DNA of 64,000 bases from Corynebacterium timonense (GCF_900105305.1 NZ_LT629765.1:1116001-1180000), one strand, 5' to 3'. Positions 41,860-53,213 are shown, counted from the first letter of the stretch. Notes: a model not told the origin generated them from the sequence alone. Translations and numbers: made by a program.

Positions 41860-43533
41860 ATGCCGATTGCCCGTATTGCTGAAGAACTCTGGCGTTGGTT
41901 CGCCGAAACAGGCATTAACCTCGCCCTCCTCGTCGTCGTAGCACTGCTCATCCCCCGCGCCGCGCGCTTTGCCAACCGCGTCGTGGAGAGGCAGGTAAGC
42001 AACACCAGAGACGCGGACGAGGTGAAGACGCGCCTCGCCATCGCCGGCGTGGGCATCAACATCGCGCAGATCATCGCCTTTTTCCTGCTCCTGGTGTTCT
42101 TGCTTCAACAGATGGGCTTCTCGCTCGCAGGCGCAGCCATCCCCGCGACCGTCGTCTCCGCCGCCGTCGGTTTCGGCGCCCAGAACATCATCGCCGACTT
42201 CCTCGCCGGCTTCTTTATCCTGACGGAAAAGCAGTTCGGCGTGGGCGACCACGTCTCCTTCGAAGGCGGCGGCCTGGACGTGAGCGGCACCGTCATTCAG
42301 ATCACGATGCGCTCGACGCACATCAGGACGCTCGAGCAGGCCACCGTCTCTATCCCGAACTCCGCGGCGCGCATCGCCGTCAACTACTCCAACTACTGGT
42401 CCTCGGCACTCGTGGTGATGCCGGTGCCGCTACTGGGGTCGGACAGCGCGGAGGAAGCCATCGAGCGCGCGGAAAAAGCAGCCCGGAAGACCCTGGCCAC
42501 GCCTGAAATCGCCCCCACCATCATGGGCGATCTCGAGGTCCACCCCGCCGTGGATGTCAACCCCCCGGCCACGGTGGGCATGCCGTGGACGATGGACGTG
42601 CGCCTCATGATCCGCGTCGAGCCGCTGAGCCAGTGGATGGTGGAGCGCGCCCTGCGCGTGGCTCTGCTCAACGAGTTCTGGGACGAATACGGATCCGCCC
42701 CCACCACCGTGGGCACGCGCATGGACCACGTCATCGACCACACGGAGGCCGCCGAGGCCTTCCCCGTCACCGGGCGGGTCGACCCAGCGCAGGTCGACCC
42801 AGCGCAGGCCGCCCCCGCCCGCACTCGCCCGACCGCCTCGGCCCACCCGGGCGAGGACGATTCCCTCGCCGGGTCCGAGTCCCCGACGGAGGCGCTCTCG
42901 TCGCGCCCCGCCGCCGCGTCGGCTGCCGCCTCCGCGCAGGGCGGCGACACCACGGAAGCCGCACAGGGTGCGGGTGACGCAGACGACACAGCCGCCGGGG
43001 AGCAGACCGACTCAAGCAACGACCCCGAAACCGAGCTGATCACCCACCCGGACGACGACCCCGCTTCCGACATGCTGGCGGACGAAGCCCACAAGCAGAC
43101 CAAGCTTGCCTTTGGCGGGCGGATGCGCATGTCCACCGCGGTCCTGCTCGGCGTCTTCCTCGTCTTACTCGTCGTGCGGGGGCTCACGATTGGGCCCACC
43201 GAGGATGACCCGGATCGCTCCGGCGTCCTCGCCCCCCCGCCGCGCACGACCCCCGCTGCTACGACCTCGCAGACCCCCGCCCCGGCGACGCAGTCGACGC
43301 CAGCCCCGTCCCCCACACAGCAGCCGTCTCAGCCCGCCGAGACCTCTCAGGCGCCCGCGACGGGCACGCCCCAACAGCAACCCTCGAGCGAGCAGCAGCC
43401 GTCGCCCCAGCAGCAGCCCTCGAACGAGCAACAGCCGGCACCGACCAGCGCTCAGCAGGCGCCTTCGGCTCCCAGCGAGGGGGCGCCCGGCAACGAGAAC
43501 GCTCCCCAATCCCCGGCCCCCACTGAGGGCTAG
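41860..43533 (+). CDS. mscCG: MscCG-type mechanosensitive channel (glutamate exporter homolog)
   Basis: This 557-residue membrane protein has three N-terminal membrane helices and the MscS pore and beta domain (about 10-280; GFSLAGAAIPATVVSAAVGF, FILTEKQFGVGDHVSFEG, TVSIPNSAARIAVNYS). A charged Ala-rich linker, a fourth membrane helix (about 425-443, RMRMSTAVLLGVFLVLLVV) and a Pro/Gln/Ser-rich outer tail of about 110 residues follow. This four-helix layout and the place beside ilvB match C. glutamicum MscCG (YggB, NCgl1221), the osmotic valve that also exports glutamate. The start at 41860 is preferred over 41839; TAGGGT 7 nt before it would give a leaderless message. The tail has no known fold. 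Confidence 0.9.
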   Translation: MPIARIAEELWRWFAETGINLALLVVVALLIPRAARFANRVVERQVSNTRDADEVKTRLAIAGVGINIAQIIAFFLLLVFLLQQMGFSLAGAAIPATVVSAAVGFGAQNIIADFLAGFFILTEKQFGVGDHVSFEGGGLDVSGTVIQITMRSTHIRTLEQATVSIPNSAARIAVNYSNYWSSALVVMPVPLLGSDSAEEAIERAEKAARKTLATPEIAPTIMGDLEVHPAVDVNPPATVGMPWTMDVRLMIRVEPLSQWMVERALRVALLNEFWDEYGSAPTTVGTRMDHVIDHTEAAEAFPVTGRVDPAQVDPAQAAPARTRPTASAHPGEDDSLAGSESPTEALSSRPAAASAAASAQGGDTTEAAQGAGDADDTAAGEQTDSSNDPETELITHPDDDPASDMLADEAHKQTKLAFGGRMRMSTAVLLGVFLVLLVVRGLTIGPTEDDPDRSGVLAPPPRTTPAATTSQTPAPATQSTPAPSPTQQPSQPAETSQAPATGTPQQQPSSEQQPSPQQQPSNEQQPAPTSAQQAPSAPSEGAPGNENAPQSPAPTEG

Positions 43534-43561
43534 CGCGCCACCGGTGACTAGCATTGCACCC

Positions 43562-44095
43562 ATGACTGAGCCGTCGCAGGTCTTCCGCCCCAGCCGTGAG
43601 CACGTCGTCGCGATCGTGCTTATGATCGGAATCGCGCTCATCGGGATTGGCTGGGCGCCGCTCGCGCTTGGGTGGCTGCTCATTTTCCCCGTCGGCGCCC
43701 TCGCGTGGGTGCTCACCGTCTCCACGACGGTAGGCGAGCAGGGAATCTCGCTGAAGTACCTGTTCAAACGAGACGCCACGATCGCCTGGGACGACCTCGA
43801 CGGCATCGCGTTCAAGGGTGCCCGCGCCCTCGCGACGACGACCGACGGCAACACGCTGTACATGCCCGGCGTCACCTTCAACTCCCTGCCCGAGCTTTCT
43901 GCGGCCTCGCGGGGCCGGATCACCGACGTGATTACCGGCAGTGCCGAGGCTGCGGACGGAAAGTACGAGATTATTAACCGCGAGGGCAACAAGGTACTTC
44001 TCACTCGCGAGGAGTACGACGTATACCTCCGCGAACACCCCGACACCCCGGGCCCGCGCCCGGCTCCATCAACCACCACCAACGACAAGGAGTAG
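43562..44095 (+). CDS. Membrane protein with PH-like domain
   Basis: This 177-residue protein begins MTEPSQVFRPSREHVVAIVLM and has two close membrane helices (about 15-60) followed by a cytoplasmic PH-like (bPH) domain (about 65-120; VGEQGISLKYLFKRDATIAWDDLDGIAFKG). The C-terminal part (about 125-177) has a helix and a charged tail. Its position between mscCG and ilvD is the one I remember for cg1433 in C. glutamicum. Its role is unknown. It starts 28 bp after mscCG and ends 3 bp before ilvD, so the three may be co-transcribed. Confidence 0.8.
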   Translation: MTEPSQVFRPSREHVVAIVLMIGIALIGIGWAPLALGWLLIFPVGALAWVLTVSTTVGEQGISLKYLFKRDATIAWDDLDGIAFKGARALATTTDGNTLYMPGVTFNSLPELSAASRGRITDVITGSAEAADGKYEIINREGNKVLLTREEYDVYLREHPDTPGPRPAPSTTTNDKE

Positions 44096-44098
44096 GCC

Positions 44099-45937
44099 GT
44101 GATCCCCCTTCGCTCACGAGTGACAACCGTCGGCCGCCAGGCCGCAGGCGCCCGCGCCCTGTGGCGCGCCACGGGCACGCAAGAAAACGAGTTTGGCAAA
44201 CCGATCGTGGCCATCGTGAACTCCTACACGCAGTTCGTCCCCGGCCACGTCCACCTCAAAGACGTCGGCGACATCGTGGCCAAGGCAGTGCGCGCCGCTG
44301 GCGGCATCCCGAAAGAGTTCAACACGATCGCCGTCGACGACGGCATCGCCATGGGCCACTCCGGCATGCTGTACTCCCTGCCGTCGCGGGAGATCATCTC
44401 CGACTCCGTGGAGTACATGATCAACGCGCACACCGTCGACGCGATGGTGTGCATCTCCAACTGCGACAAGATCACCCCCGGCATGCTCAACGCCGCGATG
44501 CGCCTCAACATCCCCGCCGTGTTCGTCTCCGGCGGGCCCATGGAGGCCGGCAAGGCAATCGCCGTCGGCGGCGTGACCAAGCCGAAGTCGGATCTGATCG
44601 ACGCAATCGCGCTGTCCGCCGACGACAGCGTCAGCGACGACCAGCTCGACGAGGTTGCCAACAACGCCTGCCCCACCTGCGGCTCGTGCTCGGGCATGTT
44701 CACCGCCAACTCGATGAACTGCCTGACCGAGGCCCTCGGCCTGTCGCTGCCGGGCAACGGCACGACGCTGGCGACGCACACCGCGCGCCGCGCGCTGTTT
44801 GAGAAGGCCGGGGAGACCATCGTCGAGCTGTGCAACCGCTACTACGGCGAGGGCGATGAGTCCGTCTTGCCGCGCTCAATCGCCTCCGAGCACGCCTTCC
44901 GCAACGCGATGGCGCTGGACATGGCCATGGGCGGGTCCACCAACACGATCCTGCACATCCTCGCCGCGGCACAGGAGGGCGAGGTCGACTTCGACCTCAG
45001 CGACATCGACGACCTCTCACACCGCATCCCCTGCCTCTCCAAGGTCGCCCCCAACGGCGACGCCCACGTCGAGGACGTGCACCGCGCCGGCGGCATCCCG
45101 GCCATCCTGGGCGAGCTCAACCGCGCGGGCCTGTTGCACTCGGACGTCCACACCGTGGCTTACCCCAGCCTCGACGCGTGGTTGTCCGACTGGGACATCC
45201 GCTCCGACGCCCCCCTCGATGAGGCCGTCGAACTCTACCACGCCGCCCCCGGCGGCCAGCGCACCACGGAGGCTTTCTCGCAGTCCGCGCGGTGGTCGTC
45301 CCTGGACACGGACTCGGCCACCGGCGTTATCCACGACGTCGACCACCCCTTCACCTCCGACGGCGGGCTCGTCGTCCTGCGCGGCAATCTTGCGCCGGAC
45401 GGGGCGATCCTGAAGACCGCGGGCGTCGAGGAAGGGCTGTGGGAGTTCTCCGGCCCAGCCCGCGTCGTCGATTCGCAGGAGCAGGCCGTTTCCACCATCC
45501 TGGCCCGCGAGGTGCAGGAGGGCGAGGTCGTGGTCATCCGCTACGAGGGCCCCGCCGGCGGCCCGGGCATGCAGGAGATGCTGCACCCGACGTCCTTCCT
45601 TAAGGGCGCGGGCCTAGGTAAGAAGTGCGCGCTCATCACCGACGGCCGCTTCTCCGGCGGCACCTCCGGACTGTCCATCGGCCACATCTCCCCCGAGGCG
45701 GCGCACGGCGGCCTCATCGGTCTGATCGAAGACGGAGACACCATCTCGATCTCCGTGTCGCGCCGCGAGCTGACCCTCGACGTCGACGCCGAGGTTCTCG
45801 CCGAGCGCCGGGCCGCGATGGAGGCCTCGGACGCGCCGTGGACGCCGAACCGCACCCGCACGGTGACGAAGGCACTGCGCGCCTACGCCAAGATGGCGAC
45901 GAGCGCGGACAAGGGCGCCGTGCGGCGCGTCGATTAG
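44099..45937 (+). CDS. ilvD: Dihydroxy-acid dehydratase
   Basis: IlvD dehydrates dihydroxy acids to 2-oxo acids in valine and isoleucine synthesis and uses an iron-sulfur cluster. It has 612 residues, full length. Cluster and active-site motifs: [36 protein letters not shown] (read in parts), [29 protein letters not shown] and [16 protein letters not shown]. The start is GTG 44099 after AAGGAG; the protein begins [13 protein letters not shown]. It is separated from the ilvBNC operon by the mscCG pair and read in the opposite direction. Confidence 0.95.
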   Translation: MIPLRSRVTTVGRQAAGARALWRATGTQENEFGKPIVAIVNSYTQFVPGHVHLKDVGDIVAKAVRAAGGIPKEFNTIAVDDGIAMGHSGMLYSLPSREIISDSVEYMINAHTVDAMVCISNCDKITPGMLNAAMRLNIPAVFVSGGPMEAGKAIAVGGVTKPKSDLIDAIALSADDSVSDDQLDEVANNACPTCGSCSGMFTANSMNCLTEALGLSLPGNGTTLATHTARRALFEKAGETIVELCNRYYGEGDESVLPRSIASEHAFRNAMALDMAMGGSTNTILHILAAAQEGEVDFDLSDIDDLSHRIPCLSKVAPNGDAHVEDVHRAGGIPAILGELNRAGLLHSDVHTVAYPSLDAWLSDWDIRSDAPLDEAVELYHAAPGGQRTTEAFSQSARWSSLDTDSATGVIHDVDHPFTSDGGLVVLRGNLAPDGAILKTAGVEEGLWEFSGPARVVDSQEQAVSTILAREVQEGEVVVIRYEGPAGGPGMQEMLHPTSFLKGAGLGKKCALITDGRFSGGTSGLSIGHISPEAAHGGLIGLIEDGDTISISVSRRELTLDVDAEVLAERRAAMEASDAPWTPNRTRTVTKALRAYAKMATSADKGAVRRVD

Positions 45938-45955
45938 CGGCGTGCTTATCGGCGC

Positions 45956-46762
45956 CTAGGCCAGCGGGTTGATGCCGGTGCCAAACCACCACATCACGCC
46001 CGCGGCGGCGACGCCAAGCGCCGCGCAGATCCACGAGCTGGCCAGGGGGCGTCGGGCCCAGCTGCGTCCCGCGTCCACGCCGTAGAGGCCTGGGCCCGTG
46101 AACTGCAGCACGAGGCTCGCGGCGAACACAAACACGGCCAGCCACACGGCCGCGTCCCACGTGAACGGGTTTGCCCCCGCGGGGGAGGCGGCCACCACGT
46201 GGGCCAGCAGGAAGCCCGTGACCGCAAGCGCGACCAACGCCGCGACAGGGGCGAGTAGGCCGAGCACGAGGAACACTCCGGCGGCGAGCTCAAGGGTGGG
46301 GACAACGACGGCGAGCGCCTCTCCGTACGGGTACGCAGCAAACTCCCCTTCGAGCCCAGCGATCCCGGCGGAACCGCCGAGGCCAAAGAAGACCTTCAGA
46401 GCGTCGAGGATGAGGTAGCCGCCGACCAGTACCCGCAGCAGAAGCAGGCCGAAGTCGGTGGTGCCGCGCCGCGCGAGGGGCTCGGCGACGACCTCCTCGC
46501 CGAGCGGGCCCGCCTCGCCCGGGGCCAGGTACTCGGTGGGCTCCCCGGCAAAAGGCACGGCCGCTGGCGCTGCGGCGGGCGCTGGCGCGGGCGTGGGGCT
46601 CGCCGGGAACACCTCGGTCGGGGCGGCTTTTCCAGTGCGCTGGTAAATATCCTGCGGGGGCGTGGGAACTTTTGTGCTCCCTGTCTCGCCCGTGTAGGTG
46701 GGAACCTCCGGCAGGTCGTCGAAGTCCTCGGAGGTTACGTCACGCCGTGTGTTGTCACTCAT
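45956..46762 (-). CDS. DoxX-family membrane protein
   Basis: This is a 268-residue protein. The first 105 residues are soluble, acidic and Pro/Ala-rich (APAPAAAPAAVP). About 110-268 is a DoxX-like bundle of four helices (LLLLRVLVGGYLILDALKVF, LELAAGVFLVLGLLAPVAAL, WLAVFVFAASLVLQFTGPG, AALGVAAAGVMWWFG). The start at 46762 (MSDNTRRDVTSEDF) is chosen because upstream residues look non-coding. It may be a quinone- or redox-linked membrane factor, but nothing more specific can be said. It is convergent with ilvD, with an 18-bp gap. Confidence 0.8.
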   Translation of the reverse strand: MSDNTRRDVTSEDFDDLPEVPTYTGETGSTKVPTPPQDIYQRTGKAAPTEVFPASPTPAPAPAAAPAAVPFAGEPTEYLAPGEAGPLGEEVVAEPLARRGTTDFGLLLLRVLVGGYLILDALKVFFGLGGSAGIAGLEGEFAAYPYGEALAVVVPTLELAAGVFLVLGLLAPVAALVALAVTGFLLAHVVAASPAGANPFTWDAAVWLAVFVFAASLVLQFTGPGLYGVDAGRSWARRPLASSWICAALGVAAAGVMWWFGTGINPLA

Positions 46763-46926
46763 GCACCCGACAGTATGCGAGTCTGCCCCCCGTCCCGGAG
46801 AGCGCGCGCGGCGTGGCCCCAAAGTTTTTCGCAGCGCCGAACAGCCGAAATCGCGATATCAGGATTACCCCAGACGTTTGGTAGGCTTATTCGCCGCTAG
46901 TTTCTCCACTATTTCTAGGAAGTGAC

Positions 46927-48339
46927 ATGAGAAAATCGGTAACGGTCGCCCTCGCCTTCGTTGGTCTCCTCGTCGGCGCTGGGTTCGCCTCGGGCCAGGA
47001 GACCATGCAGTATTTCCTTGCGTACGGATACTGGGGCATCGTCGGGGCAATCGTCGCCGGCATCACCATCGTCGTGGTCGGCGCGACCCTGTTCCAGCTC
47101 GGATCCTACTACCTCGCTGACGACCACAGCGCCGTGTTCCGCCACGTGTCCTACCCGGCCGTGTCCGCCTTCATGGATGTCGCGACCATGCTGACGCTGT
47201 TTTCCATCGGCTTCGTCATGATCGCCGGCGCGGGCTCCAACTTGGACCAGCAGTTCGGCTTCCCCACCTGGGTCGGCGCCGCCATCATGACGGTGTTCCT
47301 TCTCCTGTCGGGCTTTTTGGACGTCGATAAGCTGACGCGGGTTATTTCGGCGATCACGCCCTTCCTCATCCTTGCCGTGCTCGCCGCCCTGGTGGTGACC
47401 ATCCTCAACATGCCCGAGCACATCGGCGGACTCAACGAACTGGCCCTGCAGAACGAGCCGACCGCTGGCGTGTTCAACAACTGGCTGGTCTCGGCGTTGA
47501 ACTACGCCGCGCTGTGCATCATCATGGCCGTATCCATGATCCTCGTCATCGCCGGCTCCCAGCTCAACCCGCGCGAGGCGGGCGTCGGCGGCCTGATCGG
47601 CGGCATGCTCTACGCCGCGCTGCTCGTCGTCCTCGTCTTCATCATCTTCCTCAACATGGAGTCGGCGGTCGGCGCGGACTTCCCGCTGCTCATGGTGTTT
47701 AACACGATGCACCCGGCGGTGGGCGTGATCGTGGCCATCGTCATTTACATGATGGTCTACAACACTGCGGTGGGAATGTTCTACGCCATGGCGCGGCGCA
47801 TCACCGCCTCGCACCCGGAGCGCTTCCGCCCGGTGTACTTCACGGTGGTGCTCATCGGGTTTGCCCTCTCCTTTATCGGCTTCGCCGACCTGGTCAGCTG
47901 GGTCTACCCGGTGCTGGGCTACCTCGGCATGGTGCTCATCGTGGTCATGGTCGTCTCGTGGCTCAAGGGTCGGGCTGGCATCAACGCGGAGACCCGTCGC
48001 CGCGAGCGCCTCACCAGCCTGGCCACCAGCGCGCTCGACCCCGGCGAGGACGACCTCACGCCGGACCAACGCCGCGAGGTGGAAAGCCTTGTCGACGCCT
48101 CCAACGTCCACGATTCGCGCCTGTGGCAGTCGGTGCAGGAGGAGGTCGCCGCGGACCTTGACGCCGACCCCTCGAGCGAGTTCTCGCTCGAGGACAACCC
48201 GGCGCTTAACCCCGAGGCCGACTCCTACGACGGCGCCCCCGCGGCCGAGGACGCCCCGATCAACTGGGCGGCCTACGAGGAGATGTACGAGACCGGGTCC
48301 TTCCCGGCCGTCTCCCCGCACGACGACAACAAGCGCTAA
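46927..48339 (+). CDS. YkvI-like APC-superfamily membrane transporter
   Basis: This is a 470-residue protein. The first 345 residues carry about ten hydrophobic helices. The start MRKSVTVALAFVGLLVGAGF ASGQE has the unwound G-x-G pattern of LeuT-fold transporters. The last 125 residues form an acidic cytoplasmic tail (for example DPGEDDLTPDQRREVESL). It matches YkvI-type putative membrane transporters; the substrate is unknown, possibly an amino acid. AGGAAG before the ATG supports the start. It is convergent with gatB across a bidirectional terminator. Confidence 0.8.
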   Translation: MRKSVTVALAFVGLLVGAGFASGQETMQYFLAYGYWGIVGAIVAGITIVVVGATLFQLGSYYLADDHSAVFRHVSYPAVSAFMDVATMLTLFSIGFVMIAGAGSNLDQQFGFPTWVGAAIMTVFLLLSGFLDVDKLTRVISAITPFLILAVLAALVVTILNMPEHIGGLNELALQNEPTAGVFNNWLVSALNYAALCIIMAVSMILVIAGSQLNPREAGVGGLIGGMLYAALLVVLVFIIFLNMESAVGADFPLLMVFNTMHPAVGVIVAIVIYMMVYNTAVGMFYAMARRITASHPERFRPVYFTVVLIGFALSFIGFADLVSWVYPVLGYLGMVLIVVMVVSWLKGRAGINAETRRRERLTSLATSALDPGEDDLTPDQRREVESLVDASNVHDSRLWQSVQEEVAADLDADPSSEFSLEDNPALNPEADSYDGAPAAEDAPINWAAYEEMYETGSFPAVSPHDDNKR

Positions 48340-48351
48340 GCGAAACGACCG

Positions 48352-48389
48352 ACGCCCCCGGCTCACCGTTCACTGTGAGCCGGGGGCGT
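48352..48389. terminator. Bidirectional terminator between convergent genes
   Basis: A perfect 15-bp stem ACGCCCCCGGCTCAC / GTGAGCCGGGGGCGT (48352-48366 and 48375-48389) with an 8-nt loop lies between the stops of the YkvI-like gene and gatB. T-rich sequence (TCTCGTT) follows on the plus strand. Confidence 0.85.
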
Positions 48390-48405
48390 TCTCGTTCACC
48401 GCTCG

Positions 48406-49905
48406 TTACTTCAGCTTGTCGGCGATGAGCTTGTTCACCTGGCCAGGGTCCGCCTTGCCCTGCGTCGCCTTCATCACCGCGCCGACGATCGCACCGGTAA
48501 CCTTTGTGTTTCCGGCCCGGTACTTCTCCACGATGTCGGGGTTCGCGGCGAGCGCGTCGTCGACAGCCTTCTCGATGGCGCCGTCGTCGCGCACGACCTC
48601 AAGGCCTCGCTTATCGACGACCTCGTCGACGCTGCCCTCCCCCTCGATGACGCCGTCGATGGCCTGGCGCCCGAGCTTCGTCGTGAGCTTGCCTTCCTTG
48701 ACCAGCTCAACGACCCGGGCGACGTCTGTCGGCTCCACCCCGACCGCATCGAGGTCGCGGCCGAGCTCGTTCGCCTTGGACATGATGTAGGACACCCACC
48801 ATGCGCGCGCTTCGTCCGGCGTGGTCCCGGCCTCGACGGTGTCCGCCACGAGGTCGAGCGCGCCGGCGTTGACAAGGTCGCGGAACTCCTTTTCCGGCAG
48901 TTGCCACTCCTCCTGGATGCGCGCGCGGCGCACCCACGGCAGCTCCGGCAGCGTCGCGCGGATCTCCTCGACCCACTCCGGGGTGGCCACCACCGGCGGC
49001 AAGTCTGGGTCGTTGAAGTAGCGGTAGTCGCTCGCCTCCTCCTTCGGGCGCCCCTTCGAGGTGGTCCCGTCCTTCTCCTGATAGTGGCGGGTCTCTTGGA
49101 CGATCTCCTCCCCCTTATCGAGCGCTGCGCCCTGGCGCATCATCTCGAAGCGCACGGCCTGCTCCACCGACTTCAGCGAGTTGATGTTCTTCGTCTCGGT
49201 GCGGGTGCCAAACGCCTCCTGGCCGATCGGGCGCAGGGACACGTTGGCGTCGCAACGCATGCTGCCCTGGTCCATGCGGGCGTCGGAGACGCCGAGCGCC
49301 TTGACCAGCTCGCGCAGCGCCCCGACGTACGCCTTGGCCACCTCGGGGGCGCGCTCTCCTGCTCCGATGATGGGCTTGGTCACGATCTCGATCAAGGGGA
49401 TGCCCGCGCGGTTGCAGTCCACGAGGGAGGCGGTGGCGCCCGTGATCCGGCCCGACGCCGAGCCGAGGTGCGTCAGCTTGCCGGTGTCCTCTTCCATGTG
49501 CGCACGCTCGATCTCCACGCGCCATTCGGTCCCGTCCTCAAGGACGACGTCGAGGTATCCGTCGTAGGCAATCGGCTCGTCGTACTGCGAGATCTGGTAG
49601 TTTTTCGGCTGGTCCGGGTAGAAGTAGTTCTTGCGTGCGAAGCGCGAGCGCTCCGCGATTGTGCAGTTGAGCGCCAGGCCAATCTTGATGGCCCACTCGA
49701 CGCCCTTGGCGTTGACGACCGGAAGCGCCCCCGGCAAGCCCAGCGACACGGGGTCAATGTTGGTATTGGGCTCAGCGCCGAAGTGCGCCGAGGCGGTGGA
49801 GAACATCTTCGTCTCGGTGGCGAGCTCGACGTGCACCTCGAGCCCCATCACCGGGTCGTATTTCTCCAGCACCTCGCTGTAATCCATCAGGTCGTAGGCA
49901 GTCAT
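48406..49905 (-). CDS. gatB: Aspartyl/glutamyl-tRNA amidotransferase subunit B
   Basis: GatB, 499 residues, is the kinase and transamidase scaffold that activates Glu-tRNA-Gln (or Asp-tRNA-Asn) and uses ammonia from GatA. Motifs: [67 protein letters not shown] (in parts) and [14 protein letters not shown]. The C-terminal YqeY-like tail (about 355-499) binds tRNA and ends [17 protein letters not shown]. The start at 49905 ([17 protein letters not shown]) follows homologs; a GTG six bases upstream is possible. gatC and gatA lie 3 kb away, with pfkA between. Confidence 0.95.
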   Translation of the reverse strand: MTAYDLMDYSEVLEKYDPVMGLEVHVELATETKMFSTASAHFGAEPNTNIDPVSLGLPGALPVVNAKGVEWAIKIGLALNCTIAERSRFARKNYFYPDQPKNYQISQYDEPIAYDGYLDVVLEDGTEWRVEIERAHMEEDTGKLTHLGSASGRITGATASLVDCNRAGIPLIEIVTKPIIGAGERAPEVAKAYVGALRELVKALGVSDARMDQGSMRCDANVSLRPIGQEAFGTRTETKNINSLKSVEQAVRFEMMRQGAALDKGEEIVQETRHYQEKDGTTSKGRPKEEASDYRYFNDPDLPPVVATPEWVEEIRATLPELPWVRRARIQEEWQLPEKEFRDLVNAGALDLVADTVEAGTTPDEARAWWVSYIMSKANELGRDLDAVGVEPTDVARVVELVKEGKLTTKLGRQAIDGVIEGEGSVDEVVDKRGLEVVRDDGAIEKAVDDALAANPDIVEKYRAGNTKVTGAIVGAVMKATQGKADPGQVNKLIADKLK

Positions 49906-49975
49906 GCGCACCAGTCTAGTTCGCGCCCTCCCCCGGCGGCGGCAGGGTGCGGGTTTGCGCGCGAGCGGGCAGGGC

Positions 49976-50599
49976 CTACGCCAGGCGCGCCTCCAGCCCG
50001 CACTTCACCATGGGCCACTCGTAGTCGAGGATGGAGTAAATGCGCGAATCGCGCACCGTGCCGTTGTTCATGATGCGGTAGCGGCGCAGCTCTCCCTCGA
50101 ACTTGGCGCCGAGCCGCTCCAGCGCGCGGCGGGACTGGAAATTCATGGTATGGCACCGGAACTCGGCGCGCATGAAGCGAAGATCCTCGAAGACGTGGGT
50201 GAGCAGCAGGAGCTTGGCCGCCGGGTTGACGTAGCTGCCTTGGACGTCGGCGGAAATCCAGGTGTGGCCGAGCTCGCAGTGCTTGTTGTGCTCGTCGACG
50301 TTGTAGATGCAGGTGATGCCGACGGCGCGGTTCGCTGCGGCGTCGATAATGGCCCACGGGCGGTAGTTGTCGCTCGCCACGAGGAAGGCAATCTGCTCAC
50401 CGACGCCCTCGGGGGCGGGCACGTGGTCGACGTACCAAATGTCGGGCAGGGTGGCGGCGGCGCGGGCAAGGTCCTCGGCGTGCGTGGACGAGAGTGGTTC
50501 GAGGCGAACCGGGGAGCTGCCGAGGACCATGCCACCGTCCTGTGCGGACCCCGAGCTCATGAGCGGTACGACCGCTGCGGCGCGCTGCGCGTTCATCAT
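49976..50599 (-). CDS. GNAT-family N-acetyltransferase
   Basis: This is a 207-residue GNAT protein. The domain begins near [18 protein letters not shown] and continues with [21 protein letters not shown] and [23 protein letters not shown], ending [23 protein letters not shown]. This pattern fits RimJ/RimL-like enzymes that acetylate protein N-termini or amino acids; the substrate is unknown. The start is set at the first of two adjacent ATGs (50599); TACTAT 7 nt upstream suggests a leaderless message. Later ATGs within the first 35 residues cannot be ruled out. Confidence 0.8.
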   Translation of the reverse strand: MMNAQRAAAVVPLMSSGSAQDGGMVLGSSPVRLEPLSSTHAEDLARAAATLPDIWYVDHVPAPEGVGEQIAFLVASDNYRPWAIIDAAANRAVGITCIYNVDEHNKHCELGHTWISADVQGSYVNPAAKLLLLTHVFEDLRFMRAEFRCHTMNFQSRRALERLGAKFEGELRRYRIMNNGTVRDSRIYSILDYEWPMVKCGLEARLA

Positions 50600-50642
50600 G
50601 GGAAGGATAGTAGCGGCTGGCCCCCCGAAACGAAATATAATT

Positions 50643-51674
50643 TTATGTGAACATCGTGCGCGCCGTGGCGTAGCGGCCCGCCGGCACCGTCTTGAGGTGA
50701 GCGACGGCATCTGCGAGGCCGACAAGCTCGATGTCTTCGCCGTGCAGGGCCACGCAGGTGCCGAAGTTTCCCTCGTGGGCCGCGCGGGCGGCGTGGACCC
50801 CGTAACGGGTGGCCAGCACGCGGTCGAAGGCGGTCGGGGTGCCTCCGCGCTGGATGTGGCCGAGGACGGTGGTGCGTACGTCGTAGCCGAGGCGGTTTTT
50901 CACCTCGTCTGCGATGATCTGGCCCATGCCGTTGAAGGTGATGTGGCCGAACTCGTCCTCCTCACCGAGGTCCCCGTCCATGGTGCCTTCTTTGGGTACG
51001 GCGCCCTCGGCGACGACGATGATGCCGTATTTCTCGCCCATCTGGAAGCGTCGCTCCATGGCCTTGCAGATGTCGGCGATGTCGAAGGGTTCCTCGGGGA
51101 TGACGGTGTAGTGCGCCCCTCCCGCCATGCCGGCGTGCAGGGCGATCCAGCCGACGTGCCGTCCCATGACCTCGACGATGAGGATGCGGTTGTGCGACTC
51201 CGCGGTGGTGTGGAGCCTGTCGATGGCGTCGGTGGCCACGGACACGGCGGTGTCGAAGCCGAAGGTGTAGTCGGTGGACGCGACGTCGTTGTCGATTGTC
51301 TTGGGCACCCCGACGACGGGGATGCCGTTGTCGGACAGCCACTGTGCGCCCTTGAGGGTGCCCTCGCCGCCGATCGCGATGAGCGCGTCGACCCCGGCGT
51401 CGCTCAGGTTCTCCTTGATCTGGTCCAGCCCCGCCTTGAACTTATCCGGGTGGAGGCGCCCAGTCCCGAGGATGGTGCCGCCGCGCAGGAGGATGGAATC
51501 GATAAAGGCGTCGTCGTACAGGTCCTCGCGCCGGTCCTCCATGAGGCCGACCCAGCCGTCGCGGTAGCCTACGACGGTGGAGCCGTACTCGGCGTTCGCT
51601 GTGCGGACGATACCGCGGATGACGGCGTTGAGGCCCGGGCAGTCACCGCCGGAGGTGAGTGTGGCGAGTCGCAT
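50643..51674 (-). CDS. pfkA: 6-phosphofructokinase
   Basis: This 343-residue glycolytic enzyme phosphorylates fructose 6-phosphate. Motifs: [70 protein letters not shown] and [16 protein letters not shown]. The residue after GGE is Gly, as in ATP-using enzymes, while PKTIDND has Lys where the E. coli enzyme has Gly; this mixture is normal for actinobacterial group III enzymes. ATP is therefore the likely donor. The start at 51674 ([10 protein letters not shown]) follows homologs. Confidence 0.95.
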   Translation of the reverse strand: MRLATLTSGGDCPGLNAVIRGIVRTANAEYGSTVVGYRDGWVGLMEDRREDLYDDAFIDSILLRGGTILGTGRLHPDKFKAGLDQIKENLSDAGVDALIAIGGEGTLKGAQWLSDNGIPVVGVPKTIDNDVASTDYTFGFDTAVSVATDAIDRLHTTAESHNRILIVEVMGRHVGWIALHAGMAGGAHYTVIPEEPFDIADICKAMERRFQMGEKYGIIVVAEGAVPKEGTMDGDLGEEDEFGHITFNGMGQIIADEVKNRLGYDVRTTVLGHIQRGGTPTAFDRVLATRYGVHAARAAHEGNFGTCVALHGEDIELVGLADAVAHLKTVPAGRYATARTMFT

Positions 51675-51712
51675 ACACCCCACCCTAGCCAGCTTTGCTT
51701 TGCGACGCCCGA

Positions 51713-53212
51713 CTAGCCGTTGCGCTCGGCCTCGAGCCCAGCCTCAAACGCAGCGCCGACGCGGTAGAGCCGGTCGTCCTCGAACGCGGGGGCGATCAGC
51801 TGCAACCCCACCGGCAGGCCGGTGTCGGGGGCGGTACCCGCGGGCACGGACATGCCGGGCAGGCCGGCGAGGTTGAGCGGCAGGGTGAACAGGTCGAAGT
51901 TGTACATTGCCAGCGGGTCGTCGACCTTGTCGCCGAGCCTGAAGGCGGTCTGTGGGACCGCGGGGCCGGCGATGACGTCGACGCGCTCGAAGGCACGCCG
52001 GAAGTCCTCGGCGATGAGGGTGCGCACGCGCTGCGCCTGCAGGTAGTAGGCGTCGTAGTAGCCGACGGACAGGGCGTAGGTGCCCAGCAGGATGCGGCGC
52101 TTGACCTCGGGGCCGAAGCCGGCCCCGCGGGTCGCCGCCATGACCTCTTCCGCGGAGCGGGTGCCGTCGTCACCCTCCCGCAGGCCGTAGCGCATGCCGT
52201 CGAAGCGCGCGAGGTTGGAGGAGACCTCGGACATCTGGATGAGGTAGTAGGCGCCCATGACGTCGTCGAAGGCCGGGCAGTCCACCTCGATGATCTCGGC
52301 GCCCTGCTTCTCTAGCTGGGCGTAGGCGGCCTCGACGACGTCGGTGACGCCCTGTTGGGTGCCCGGGCGATCGAACTGCGCGACTCGGCCGATGCGCAGG
52401 CCGTTCAGGTCGCCGGACGCGCCCTCGCGCGCTGCGGCGACGACATCGGCGACCTCACGCTCGACGGAGGTGGCGTCGAACTCGTCGTGGCCGGCGATGA
52501 TCTCGTGCAGCAGCGCCGTGTCCAGGACATTGTTGGCGCACGGGCCAACCTGGTCGAGCGAGGAGGCACAGGCGATGACGCCGTAGCGCGAGACGGCGCC
52601 GTACGTGGGTTTGACGCCGACGGTGCCGGTCAGGGAGGCGGGCTGGCGGATCGACCCGCCCGTGTCGGTGCCGATGCCGAGCGGGGCCTGGCCCGCGGCG
52701 AGCGCCGCGGCCGTGCCGCCGCCGGAGCCGCCGGGCACGCGCTCGAGGTCGTGAGGGTTCTTCGTGTGCTTGTACGCGGAGTTCTCGGTCGACGAGCCCA
52801 TAGCGAACTCGTCGAGGTTGGTCTTGCCCAAAATCGGGATGCCGGCCTCACGCAGCTTGGCCACCACGGTGGCGTCGTAGGGGCTCATGTAGCCCTCGAG
52901 GATTTTGGACGCCGCGGTGGTCGGAGCGTCGGTGGTAACCAGCAGGTCTTTGAGCGCCAGCGGCACGCCGGCCAGGGCCGAGGCGGGCTGCTCTCCCGCG
53001 GCGACCTGCGCGTCGACGGCGTCCGCGGCGGCGAGCGCCTCGTCGGCGCCCACGTGGAGGAAGGCGCCAAGTTCGTCGTCGGTTTCCGCGATGCGGGCGA
53101 GGAAGGCCTCAGTGACCGCGCGGGAGGTCAGCTCGCCGGACTGGATCTTCTGCGCCAGTTCGTGGGCGGGCAGGCTGGTAATGCCGTCTGCCGGCAGGGT
53201 GTACTCGGTCAT
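51713..53212 (-). CDS. gatA: Aspartyl/glutamyl-tRNA amidotransferase subunit A
   Basis: GatA, 499 residues, is the amidase that frees ammonia from glutamine for GatB. The Ser-cisSer-Lys triad is visible: Lys in [14 protein letters not shown], and serines in [16 protein letters not shown] and [34 protein letters not shown] and [20 protein letters not shown] are also family marks. The ATG at 53212 lies one base after the gatC stop, so the two subunits are translationally linked. Together with gatB and the non-discriminating gltX it provides the indirect route to Gln-tRNA. Confidence 0.95.
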   Translation of the reverse strand: MTEYTLPADGITSLPAHELAQKIQSGELTSRAVTEAFLARIAETDDELGAFLHVGADEALAAADAVDAQVAAGEQPASALAGVPLALKDLLVTTDAPTTAASKILEGYMSPYDATVVAKLREAGIPILGKTNLDEFAMGSSTENSAYKHTKNPHDLERVPGGSGGGTAAALAAGQAPLGIGTDTGGSIRQPASLTGTVGVKPTYGAVSRYGVIACASSLDQVGPCANNVLDTALLHEIIAGHDEFDATSVEREVADVVAAAREGASGDLNGLRIGRVAQFDRPGTQQGVTDVVEAAYAQLEKQGAEIIEVDCPAFDDVMGAYYLIQMSEVSSNLARFDGMRYGLREGDDGTRSAEEVMAATRGAGFGPEVKRRILLGTYALSVGYYDAYYLQAQRVRTLIAEDFRRAFERVDVIAGPAVPQTAFRLGDKVDDPLAMYNFDLFTLPLNLAGLPGMSVPAGTAPDTGLPVGLQLIAPAFEDDRLYRVGAAFEAGLEAERNG

Positions 53213-53213
53213 T